The position numbers were made by a program, and so were the translations under genes. Positions 1 to 11,204 of a stretch of DNA of 64,000 nt are shown piece after piece. The notes below the pieces were generated by a model. The model did not search any database and had not been told where the DNA came from. It was given only the letters and a program-made list of their open reading frames with translations. Origin of the DNA: Marchantia polymorpha subsp. ruderalis (Eukaryota > Streptophyta > Marchantiopsida > Marchantiales > Marchantiaceae); the NCBI GenBank assembly GCA_037833965.1, contig AP031353.1, positions 4,714,501-4,778,500 of the forward strand, in the 5' to 3' direction. Every line of letters starts with the position of its first letter. The first letter of the stretch is position 1.

Positions 1-1700
1 ATGCTTTATCTTTAGAACAAATTTAAATTTAAATTTTTAAATTTTATATCATTTGAAAGATATGGCATAAATATTTCACGGAAAGAAATTTATTTAAAAT
101 ATTTATATATATGTTTATTATATAATTAAAAAATGTGATTAAATTTATATGATTATCTTTAGATAATGTTGTCGCGTTTTTTGAATAAATGAAAAAAATA
201 CATGCAAAAAATTATATATATAAATATATCTGATATCAATAAAAATAAATGATATATATGTTTTGTATACACTAAAATATCTTCAAAGTGATTGGAGAAG
301 AAAAAAAAGACTAGAGTGTGTAAAAAATTTAGTTGTTATTAGTTGCAGATTTGATATAATAACATGACCCAAAAAAATATGTATACATATAAAATATATA
401 TAAAAAAAAATTTAACATATCAGTTGAAATCTGTTATTTCAATGAAGTAAGATCATATTCAAATATCGATTTATATGAATTAATAAAAAAATAATGATAA
501 AATATAAATTTATTGATTTTAAACTTTACAGCAATGATAACATCATATAATCAAAGCACAATATGAATTTGATTTTACTGTTAGTTATACTTAAGGGTGC
601 AATAATTTCCCCAACGTTTTAAACTATGTTTGATAATTCATACTTGTAATACTTTCTTACTTACTTGTGATAACTTTATGTTTTGGATATTAATTTGAAA
701 TAATTAATGAAATAATGGCGAATGAAACATATGGAAAAATGTTCTAAATATTCGTTTCTAGGTAAATATGCCATTTACTATCTTTCAAACTTGAATTTTA
801 TCAAAAAGTTGATTTTTTCAAAATTATTACAATTCATTATTTAAGTTAAACAGATGATTTTTGAAATTAGAAAAATAAATTTAGTCCTTTAAATTTTAAT
901 TAATTAGATTTTGCATGCATGTATCTGATTTAATGAAGTGATTAATTCAAAATTAAAATTTCACATATTGGTTTTTGAATTATTTGGATGAATTTATATT
1001 TTATTTTTTTAGTATTTCCGTATCTCATTGTAATTCCTAGAGGATTGGAAAGAGATGATAATATTGTCAACTTTTTTCAAGAATTTTTTTTGAAAAATAT
1101 ACATTTATTTAATTTAAATACTGTTATTTGAATGTGTATATGAATCAGAATTGGAAAATAGTAATTATTTTTTATGAATAATAATATACCTTTTATTAAG
1201 AAAATCTGCTTCATTACTAGTGCAACAGTTACAAAATTGCGTAACAGCTATAGTTATGGAGATGGCGGTTATGAGGACTTTTGTCAAATTTTTAATCTTT
1301 ATAATATGGAAAAAGTAAAACATTGACACACAATTTTTATGAGTATTTTTTTTTTTTCAAATATAAATTAGATAAGCATAACATCGAATGAATTCAGGGA
1401 ATTTAAATTATCATATCAAGCAAATATATTTGTCAATAACGTTAACAGTTCATTTCATATTAACATATAATAACGTGTGAGATATTGCCACAATCGTTCA
1501 ACAGTACTTTATTATTTTCCTTCATAATTAGAATTTAGAACCATGATACTGTACTTGATTTCTCACAATATGTGGTGTTCCTCCTGAGTTCTTTGAAACC
1601 TTTTTTACCTATTTCATGCTATCCACGTTTTACTCTTTGTGTGTTTTTCTGATCTAGAAATCCATATGTATGTATATATAATCGATTGAAAGAGAATATG
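1..1700. other. AT-rich intergenic spacer
   Basis: Very AT-rich DNA with many homopolymer A and T runs. No open frame of note, no RNA gene and no clear repeat boundary is visible. It could be old transposon debris, but no coding trace supports that. Confidence 0.6.
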
Positions 1701-4620
1701 CAACAGTACGGTGAGTGAACAAGATCCTTTCATGACTTTGAAGAAAGCATCTCTATTCCCTTTTTGTACTTCCTTTTCCTCCTATATTGACTTATGAGTA
1801 CATTTTAGATTTCATGCCGTAAGGAAACCGGAAAAATCTATGAATTATTATGAAATCCAAGGAAAGCATCCAAACTTTGAAACGTACTTGTGAAATCCAA
1901 TGCATCCACATGATATTTATCGAGTATGGAGCAAGTGTTTTGCCCGTGATTTCTGAAGTTCTGTTGCTATGGAGCACGGAGTAACTGGAGATACACTTTC
2001 CACGTTGAAAGAATAATCGTTCAGAGCTATCTCACGTGCACCACCGAAGGAAATGTATCCAGGAAGAAAAGCTGAGCCGGCAGTATTACGAATTAACATG
2101 TGTATGTTTTTCAACATGGCATACATGCAGTGTACATACATATGCAGTGGTACCATGAAAGGCATATCCAGATGTGTTTAGATTAGGAAAACTGTGATTA
2201 TGAGGACGAGATTAGTTACATGCACTCACAGCAGCTAAAGTAGGAGTCCGCTGCGTTAGTGACCACGTCTCCATTAGTACGTGGATTAGCTCCCAAACGA
2301 GAAGATTAGGGTGATGAACCTGGATTATGTAGACTGTGACTGGCTCCGGAAAAGTCGAACTCCAGATCTCCTATCCATCTGTAGCGTGTCCTTCGCTTTC
2401 TCGCAACGAAGCTCCGGGCATGTTGGATTAACACAGGAATTCGTCAGAGCATGGCGGTTACGGTTATCGTGTTTTGTCAGTGCCTTCAACTTGACCAGTT
2501 GTCCGCTTCTTGAAAAGCTTTTCTTTCTCCTTATGTTGGATGCCTCGTTCTCCACACGTCTCGTAGTCTAAAAGAAGCAGATCGATTCGGGAAATGACCT
2601 CAATTTTCCCGATTATCCAGATTTTTTTCCCCGCAGATTTAAGTGAATCAAAACGAATTATTAGTGTAATTATGTGTGATTCCTCCACCCACCGATGAAT
2701 TCTCCAATGTTCTCTCTTTGGTCAAAGGACAGAAGTGACGTGTTGCAGAGTTATAAGTTGGAAAGTTGCTAGTATATCTTGAGGTGCTGGAGTTTAGTAT
2801 GAATCCGTGTAGTGAAGGCAGCTGGCTGAATGGGATTTTGTCATGTTGATGGCTTGATTTGGATTCGAAACCACGAGAGACATTTTACTAAGGTGATTCA
2901 TCTACATATACTTCAAGGGCATACTAATCAGAAAAAGCTTGTATAGCGATATCCAACGAGAACGCTTTGGATTAAACGAGAATAATAGGGCCAAACTGAG
3001 AAAGAGAAAAATATTGAACTTTGTGCTTTGTTGATAAGATTTTGTTGCCACCAGATGAAATATGGCCGTGACAATGGAAGGTTTTCTGACTCAGCATGTA
3101 TTGGACGTAGGTCTCTTTATACTGGATTTGGCTCATTTGAAGGAGAAATAAACAGACCGAAATTCGAGGAATATTGCAAAAAGGAATGGTCATTTATTAA
3201 CTTTCTTTACCCAATTGACCTTCACGCTAATTTGCTTCAATCAAATTGAACAACTGAGAATCTTGCCTTTTCCTGGACTAAAGGTTCTTTTCGAGGGCAT
3301 GCAACCTGGAGTAAGAATCTTGAACCTGCAGTAACCAAGCATCTAACACATTCAAACTGTTGATAGGATAAGTGCAGATCAAGCCTACGTGCTATGTCTA
3401 TAAGGAGAAAAAATCTTCAACGATACACCTTCATGACATCATAAATAGTCATGATCGATGGTTGTGGTATGATGATGTGGATAGCGTAGGTCAGAAGTGT
3501 ATACCTCTTATATCGAGATCGGTGCTGCATTTAGATGGACTTTGTTGTTTCTGGGTTATTTGGGATGAATTGACAGGGAATGGGAATATTGGAAAAGTAA
3601 CATGCGTTTACAAGACCCGGAAATATCTCTCAAACATTTGAACTTCTCACTTCTTTCATGTCACCTGGTATTAAAAAAAAGCCAGAGATATGTCATATCA
3701 TTCTCACCAGTCGCCATTTGTGACTCTGTTTTGAAATAATTCAGAGTTACGGACATGGACTTTTGACATCTGCAGAAAGTAATCGCGAGGGAGGTTATCA
3801 TAAAAGACTCTATGACTAAATGTGTAGACTTGTATAAGAATGTATTACAAGTCTACCCAATTGTCATAAGAAAAAAATAGCGGGTGAATTCCATGAGAGT
3901 GCAATTTTGCTAAGTGATATTTCTGAAGCTCAAATAGTGTGTAAAAAGTTTCACTTATATATATGAGATGTATTAGTTGTGCTAAGAAAAAATTCATCAA
4001 ATGCCATTGGCGTCAAGCATCATAACTCCTTAAGGTTTCATCCATGAATGACTTGATTGGTTCTTCCCATCCTCATATCGGTTAGTTCTTATACATGAGC
4101 TTAGAATCACTCACATCAGGTTAGAAACACATAATTCCATTCATTTCCTCTCAAGGATTCCCTTATCTCGCTCATACGAAAGTTTTCACATACATAAATG
4201 ATTAGTTTGGCATGTTGAAGAGTTAGACTAGTGCATACTCAACCATAATACAGTACAACTATGTTAATTACGGTGTTAAAACAAAAATAAATAATTTGAG
4301 GATGAATCTGGTTATTCTAGAGAACTACCAGAAACATTTCGTACGCTTTTTGCATAATGATTTTCCATATCATCACCGCTTTATAAATTTTTCGGGTGTT
4401 CATTCGGGTGGATTGCGTTGGTTTGAATACAACAAAAATTCATGCAGATATCGAAGTATATTCACCGATTGTGGTTGGGCCCAACTACAATCGGTGATGG
4501 GTTTTGTTCCAATCAATATAATACCAATTTCCACCACACGATCTCATAAAAAAACAAGGCATATACAAGGTATAAAAACAGTCGTCACTGCCAGCTTTTT
4601 CAATGTATGACTCGACGGGA
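1701..4620. other. Intergenic spacer, no gene recognised
   Basis: Less AT-rich than the first 1.7 kb. Only short overlapping open frames on both strands, none with recognisable protein similarity or paired splice sites. A 34-nt near-perfect palindrome lies near its right end (4463-4496). Confidence 0.5.
4463..4496. repeat. 34-nt near-perfect palindrome
   Basis: Two 17-nt arms (4463-4479 and 4480-4496) abut with no spacer. They are complementary except for one G/T position, which would be a wobble pair in RNA. It lies about 1.1 kb upstream of the ATI start codon. Confidence 0.8.
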
Positions 4621-5611
4621 GACAACACAAAAAGAAACTCATAGTTTAGGAATTTGTTTCCAGCAAGAAAAGTGGAGAGAAAATGGTAAGATAAAAGGGT
4701 AATTATTATCGCGACCGTGTAGCAAGAGGCGTCCTTGGAACTTGGAACATCGCCGGAGGTGAAGCGGATCGGGATAGCATGACATGGCATGGCATGGTCG
4801 CCGGCGGGAGGCAGCCGGAGGAAAGACGACGACGGGAGGGCGGGAGGGAGGGAGGGAGGGAGGAGTGTTGTTCGAGATAGTCGGTTGGTTGCGAGGTGAG
4901 AAAAAGAAAGCTCGCAGTCGAGGGAGGGCGCAGGGAAGGTATGCGCGCGGATGAGTGAGTCGCCTCGGAGAGAGAGAGAGAGAGCTTCACGAAAGCGAGA
5001 GAGAGAGAGAGAGAGAGAGAGAGGAAGAATCCGTGAGAGCGGAGCGCAATCAATCAATTAGTCAATCCCCGCGTCGTCTGTCTGTCGAAGCATCCCTCGA
5101 GGAGGTCGTTTCCTGTGATTGTGGCAGTAATTCTCATCTACAGGCTTCTCTCGCGCTTGGCTCGCCGGCTAGCTCATCATCTTCGGGTTCATCTGTCGAC
5201 GGAACGTACGTCTTGCTTGCTTGTGTTGGCGTGGCTTGGTGGATGGGGAATTGAGATTGTTGGTGCTTGTTGTCAATTGTGCATAGGTCTGGCGTGTTCG
5301 TGGGTCGTTCGAGGGAGGGAGGGAGGGAGGGAGCACGGGGGGAGAGAGAGAGCGAGAGGTTGTGCGGTGTGTGAGCGGGCGGTGTTGATCTCTCTGGCTT
5401 CCTCTCTCCCTGCCCCTCTCTCGTAGGTTTGCTCTTTCTCTTGGTCTCGGTAAGGGTCAATCGGGGACGAGGGTTTTTGAAGCTGGGGCTCGTCGGGCGG
5501 GGAAATCTCTGAGAATTGCGATTTAGACCGGGAGGAGGCCTGGGTCGGGGAAGGGTTATAGATCTGCTTCTTGGAAGGCGAAGGCCGGAGGGGCAGGCAG
5601 ATAGAGGCAAG
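4620..5611 (+). promoter_or_regulatory. Purine-rich promoter and 5' leader of the ATI-type gene
   Basis: The block just upstream of the ATI start switches from AT-rich to GC-richer and is strongly purine-biased on the plus strand. It holds GGGA repeats at about 4841-4861 and near 5310-5330, and GA dinucleotide runs at 4968-4984 and 4997-5023. Plant GAGA-type leader tracts of this kind bind BBR/BPC factors in other species; that role here is inference. The transcription start is not determinable from sequence. A frame open upstream of the chosen ATG begins with TTG, not ATG. Confidence 0.5.
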
Positions 5612-7188
5612 ATGACGGATGCGAGCAGCGACAGCGACGAGAGCGCCGGAAGAGCGCAAGAATGGGAAGTGGTGTCCATGTCGACTCTCTCCATGTCAGG
5701 ATCGGCGAGCAATTGTGCCTGCGAGTCCTGCACTTCGGCCATGCCGGATGGGGGCAGTGGATCGACTGTAGTCAACGGGCCGAATGCCACAACTCTGCTT
5801 TCCAATCACTTTGGATCGGCGCGAAGCATTCCCATGCTGGATGAATTTCTGGGCAGTGAACTTGAGAGTAGAACCGGTGTCGAAGAAGACCGAAACGATG
5901 TTCATGCAGAATTAGAGGGTGATAGTGGAAAGAGACCTGTAGGCCTGGAGACGGAGATACAGATGGGAATAGAGACGGAGGAGGAGCCCCAGAAAGACGT
6001 GGAAGAAAAGCAGGACGAGGTTCCCGGTTCTGAGAATTTCAACTTGCCAGAAATGGATTGGATTGAGCCCTTGCCTCCGAAGAATCATAACTTGCTCCGG
6101 GACGAAGGCGATGCAACTAGCAGCACTTACAACGACATGTACGATATCGCATGTGAGAAGAAGTCGGAATTGGGATGCAGGGAGGCTGCCGGCCCGCTGT
6201 TTGGATCCTGCATGTCTGCACCGTCTGCTGCTGCAATCGTGAGCTCTGTCGCAGCATTCCGTGCGGGCTTGGGCGAGGACCTAATGCAGAGTCCAATTGA
6301 GGGAGACGAAAGCGTGATGTCCGCCAATTGTGTGGTCGAAGAAGAATTAGCTGGGTTGGAGAGAGAAGTTCTTGGCTCTGATTCAGGGTTCAGTAGCTTT
6401 CACGAGTCCCCGGTCGTGGCCAAGAAATTGGAACTGGATGATAGACAGGGCTCGCAGGAACGATTGTTGGGAGAAGGTGCCGAGGACCACGCCTGTGAGG
6501 CCTGGTGGAAGCGCAGTGCCGCCCTATGGTGTGTACAGACACGGCAGGCGAATACCTTGTGGTCCCTTGCGCTGGCCGCGGCCGTGATGGGCCTGGTGAT
6601 TCTGGGCCAGCGATGGCAGCACGAACGATGCGAGAATAACCATCTGCGATTGCAGCTCTGCTCGAAAGATGAGGTACGCCTTAATTGTTTTGTTGCGATT
6701 GTTTTATGAATCTGCTCACTCTCAGAAGGAACCTGAATATCTTGATCGTATATTCTTAGTGCATGTTCGGTAGCTCCCTACTGAACATGCACTGGTTAGG
6801 CTTTATGTGTCGGATCTTAAATTATTCTGTATCGAGGGCGTAGATTGTCTCTTGACTTGAAATTTTGGGCGGCGTGCATCAGTGCTTGCTTTTTACTTTT
6901 TGTTGATTCCAAAATCCGCTTGAGATATGTAGTTGTGCAAATACAGATTTTGTTTGGCCTGAGTTTGAGCTGGTAAATTTTACGTGGATCTGATTTTTCA
7001 TCCACGACGGATCCTTTACTGGGCTCACCGAGCTGCGTGACTTTAAATGGCTCTTTTTTGTTTGACCGCAGAAAATAAGCCAACTCATATTTCAAGTTGC
7101 TCGTCTTAAGGATGCGTTGTCAGGACGTCGACGGGTGCCTGTTCTGCGCACTAGCTCCTCCTACAGCGGTTTCCGCGAGCGGTTTTGA
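5612..7188 (+). CDS. ATI1: ATG8-interacting protein (ATI1/ATI2 family), two exons
   Basis: Plant-specific selective-autophagy receptor that binds ATG8 and marks ER- and plastid-associated bodies for the vacuole. Exons are 5612-6673 and 7072-7188, joined in phase 0 by a GT-AG intron, giving 392 residues. The ATG at 5612 places the family signature near the N terminus: an acidic stretch, then E17-W18-E19-V20-V21, a W-x-x-V ATG8-interacting motif. The middle is acidic, Ser-rich and low in order. A WWKR motif precedes one hydrophobic segment at about 316-333, then the conserved GQRWQ sequence. Exon 2 encodes the short basic tail (KISQ..ARLKDA..GRRR) expected for the family. Assignment rests on the N-terminal motif, the membrane segment with its flanks, and the tail; the middle is poorly conserved. 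ATI1 versus ATI2 cannot be decided. Confidence 0.92.
6758..6793. repeat. Intronic foldback, 16-bp arms
   Basis: Arms at 6758-6773 and 6778-6793 are complementary at 15 of 16 positions around a 4-nt loop. It lies 84 nt after the donor of the single ATI intron. Confidence 0.8.
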
Positions 7189-9942
7189 AAACTTTTCTGC
7201 TAATGTCAAAGTTTGAGGCTCATCTGTGATCGTATCTATCTCAAGTGTATGTCCATAGAGTACCTGCAGCGTAGTGTATATGAACGATTGTATCTAGCTC
7301 GCTGGTTGGTACGTGTGTAAATCCATGACAAAGTTGCAGAGAGTAGTGTACTACATACACCGGATTTAGCAGCAGATGGGTAAGGAGATAATGATCGAGA
7401 AAGTAGCTGCTCTAGTTGTTTCCAAGGTCGTCTTGTGGAGTATTGTCACGTGTTGGATTTGCGAGAACAAAGGTAGACAAGTGTACTATGTAGTGTAGTA
7501 TAAGCACCAACACAATTGCTTGTTCTAGGGGAAAGTATCGTCTCGGGTGGTTACTTATGATGCCCAAAAGACGTGTTAATCAGCAGAAAATAAACTACTG
7601 TGCCCTGCTTCTGAGATGTCACCCCTACTAAATGATTGTATATCTGAACGTCTGCAGACGTTAATAGCATTTTGTACACTTGTTCGTTTCCCCTTTAGCT
7701 AGACATTAGACAGACAGATGGTTTCTTCTGTCGAACCTGTTCGATTTTCTTGTGTATTGCATTGAGGTACTGATGCCACTACGGTTCTCAGCAACTGCAA
7801 AGAAATATAATCTTTTCTGTACTTTTTCCTTACTCGTATGTGGCATTTTTTATATTTCTAGCTTAATGTACTCCATTGAAGCAAGTAATTGTGCCTAACG
7901 TATTTCTTGTAGCTTTGGAAAGCTTGGATTAGGATTTATCAATTGCCAATTGTCGTTTTAGTTTGCTCGTGTACCTTTGGTAGGGCTAGTGACCAGTTTC
8001 GAAGCTTGATAATTGTCGCTTGGCGTAGATCATTTGACTATGGTGAAATTAGAGTCCTTCGCTCAACTTGGATGGATAGGTCTTTTGAAGTTTGAATAGT
8101 CCAGACTGTTTATGGATGAGTGCAGTTATTGTGACCAAATCAAGAATTGGTGCCATAAGTTTATAGCATAGAAACTCGAGAACAGGTTTATACGGTACCA
8201 CTGAATTGTAGGCGTATAAAAGATATAAACTAGTGATAGAAACCATTCTCGACAGGTAGTCATCTTTATAGCAATTGCGTCGTGGGGACTCTCATGGTTG
8301 GATGTGTAAACATGCGTTTACCAGAGGTTTTTGATGAAGTGGACATAGTCGACATTTTACCTTGCCAGATGATTGCCGGGCAAAGGATGCAAAATTGCTT
8401 GAAGCGATTCACGACCTTGTACCTGCCCAGTAAATAGCAGAAGAAATACTTTTATTTGGTCTAAAAAGAAAGCCAAATTGTTAAACACAAAATAATAATA
8501 ATATATTGAAAATGATAGGACAACCTAAAGTTATAATGGTGATAGGTTCCTCCAGCATCAGAAAGGGAAATATGTAACACTGGAGCCCAGAGAATCAATC
8601 AACACGGTCAATATGCAAAAATCTCAAGCGTTTTATGTATTAATTATTCTCTTGTAGATTGCTTTTACAAATAGGCTTATTGCAGTAGAGTGAAGTAGAT
8701 ATAAAAGTATGATAGAATAAAGGATACAATTTTATGTTTGTATGTCTAAATTAGTTTACAAAATATTGAATACAAAAGCATAACAATGTTCTGTGCTAAA
8801 ATATGCCTGCTGTCACGCCGTATTGGAAGTTATCATCCAAAACTCTGCTTGATTGTGTTCTAGATGAAGTAAACACATCTCATCGTAATATACCTTCAAC
8901 TTAAAAACCTAGATGATTATTACCGCAGTCTTAACTGATATCTGAGATTAGTTCAGACTGCAGTAATATTCATGTCACTTCTAGGACATATGACTTTAAT
9001 ATTAAAACCTTATTACTTTTAGTAGTTTTGGTTTTAAGCAAACATAAACATATCGTCGGCAAGAGTAAGATGTTCCCCGAATCAAAGATATGTATACAAT
9101 GATCCAAGTTTATCGCAATAAAAACAAACACGATTTTGCTATCCGTTAATAAAGTATCCATCTTTTCATATGTCTCTTCACTCTTATTGTTTTATATTTA
9201 AAAAGATCCTTGTTGGTATGACATTATTTGAATGATGAAGATGTACGGAGGTTTATTGAGTTCATTGTGGAAAAGATAGTTGTTGAGAGTTGGGAAAAAA
9301 TTATATTCGGACCAAGCCTTTCGACTGACCAATTTGTAGAAAAAAATTATCTCTATCCATCAGGAGAAACTAAATTATGCTGTAATTGTTCATATATCAA
9401 GGTAAATGGTAGAAGTCTAGTACAATGGGATTACAAAGAGTAAATTCTTGTCATACCACACAACGTGAAGAGGGAAAAAGAGCTGCGAATTGGGCACACT
9501 GAAGCAAAGTTCAAATGAATTGCATGGTTTATATTGGTTGAAAAGTATAAATCGGTTGAAATATATTGAGGGAAGCACATACAGTCTAGAGCATGGTTGC
9601 ACGTTATTAGACCTCTGCTTCCGAGCGTGCTCAATACAAGGCAATGAATCTCTATCTTAGAACTGTCGTCTGTGCACCTGATCTTCGTCAGCACGATTGT
9701 ACAGTTGGTATGGGGGGTATGTCAGCGTGTTAGATTTTTGTTTCAGATGGAGCTGGATATACTACTGTCCGAGCTGTTCTTCAGACGGGCGAACCTGTAG
9801 TTTGATGTCAATGGCAGATAAGATCGACCGACCCAAGTTACTGAATTTTGACTACACCCCTGTACGCTGACTGGGTATGGCGAGGCTGAGTGGGATGGGA
9901 GGCTGCATTGTGAGACAGCGCACCAAGAACCATAATACTCCC
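7189..9942. other. ATI 3' flank and intergenic spacer
   Basis: The first few hundred bases presumably include the ATI 3' UTR. The rest becomes AT-rich after about 8450. No open frame has recognisable similarity. A 70-codon frame beginning with ATG at 9232 (to 9443) is unrecognised and unsupported by splice sites or composition. Confidence 0.45.
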
Positions 9943-9975
9943 AGGATATCACACATGTCACATGTGTGATATCCT
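9943..9975. repeat. Perfect inverted repeat, 15-bp arms
   Basis: Arms 9943-9957 and 9961-9975 are perfectly complementary around a 3-nt spacer. It lies about 1.2 kb upstream of the BTB gene start. Function unknown; a cruciform or hairpin is possible. Confidence 0.85.
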
Positions 9976-11204
9976 CTGCGGCATCTGCCGCTTTACTTTT
10001 GTCACAAGGTGATGATTACCGCAGCGTTGTGGCATCCAGTGGCCTTGTACACCTTCGGGACCTCGTCTATGGGGTCAAACCTGGTGGGGCTGTCATTTCC
10101 CACCACCTAAGCAGCATCGTAAATTTATCTCGATGGCACATTCTCCCTCCTCAGACACACGAAAGTGTGCCGAGCGAATAATTTATCAGCGACATTTTCT
10201 CAATGACGACATCATCGGCCCCCTGATTAATACACATCTCTTTGTCAAAACGATGGAAATCCCGAGACAATGGGGAAAAAAATCTCAAGGATCAAGATAA
10301 AACCTCCTAATCCCATGATTTCCGACGCAAAACTGTGTTTTTGTGTTCACCGAAAGTCGGAGTTCCCTGTCCTGGCTATGAAGGGGAAGGAAACCGTGTA
10401 ATTTGATTTCCCGATTGAAATCGCTCGATTCTGAGATCCCCACGGACCTTGATAAAGAATTCTCAATAATCGAATAAAGGGCGAGATCAGCACAGGGGGC
10501 GTGGGTGTGCTCTGACCGTAGTTGGTGAACGGGTTGGCACCACGTTCACCAACTACCATGGTACGTTTCGCCTGCCTACACCACGTACCATGGTCGTTGT
10601 GAAGGCTGGGTCGCGATGACGTGGCCTTTGGAAAGCTTCGGAAGGCTTCCGGGCCCAAAAGCAGCAAAATCAAGCAGCGCACGACAGAGGAGATGAGCAG
10701 GCCCTCGAGTCAAAATCTCAGTGAGTGCGGGTTGACTCGGAAAATCATGCGATCGAGCCCGTGGAGCAGACCTGCTCGAGTACGATAGACCCAAGTCGAG
10801 ATTTTCAGAACACGACATGAGGGCAGAAAAAATTATTTGACTCGTATTTCGTCTCGTCCCGTGGTCTTCTTCTGGCGAGAAGTTTTGGTTTGACTAAATA
10901 GCTTTTTCTTCGTCGGTACAAATATCTGCGGGCGGATTTCTGCAGTCCTTCTCTGCATTGCGACTTTTGTTTTGTTTTCTTGGTTTCTCATCGACGAGCC
11001 CGTCCAGCTCATCGAGTTCTTGTGTTCTCGGCTCATCGTCGAGTTTCTGAAAGTTTGGCAGCAGTATAGGGAAGTGTTTGTTTGCTTTGTGTGTGTTTGT
11101 GTGTAGGAGCTTTTGCTCAATTCGATTGCGACCTGCTCTTGCGCAATTTTCTTTGGTGCAGAACATCGTGGAGGAGATCAGCTTGAGAACTGTATCTGGA
11201 AGAT
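9976..11204 (+). promoter_or_regulatory. Upstream region and leader of the BTB gene
   Basis: The composition rises towards that of the coding region and the last 400 bases are T/G-rich with no large open frame, as expected for a 5' leader. A double foldback sits at 10518-10594. No TATA element or transcription start can be fixed from the sequence. Confidence 0.4.
10518..10594. repeat. Two consecutive hairpin-forming inverted repeats
   Basis: First hairpin: perfect 14-bp arms 10518-10531 and 10543-10556 with an 11-nt loop. Second: perfect 12-bp arms 10555-10566 and 10583-10594 with a 16-nt loop. The two share two bases, so both stems cannot be fully formed at once. Confidence 0.8.

Noticed and set aside
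4485-5057. 190-codon minus-strand frame with Ser/Leu repeats
   Set aside because: Generated by GA microsatellites in the ATI leader; Ser-Leu-Ser-Leu is the translation of CT repeats.
5134-5805. 223-codon minus-strand frame rich in Pro/Ser/Arg
   Set aside because: Antisense to the purine-rich ATI leader and the first ATI codons; composition alone explains it.
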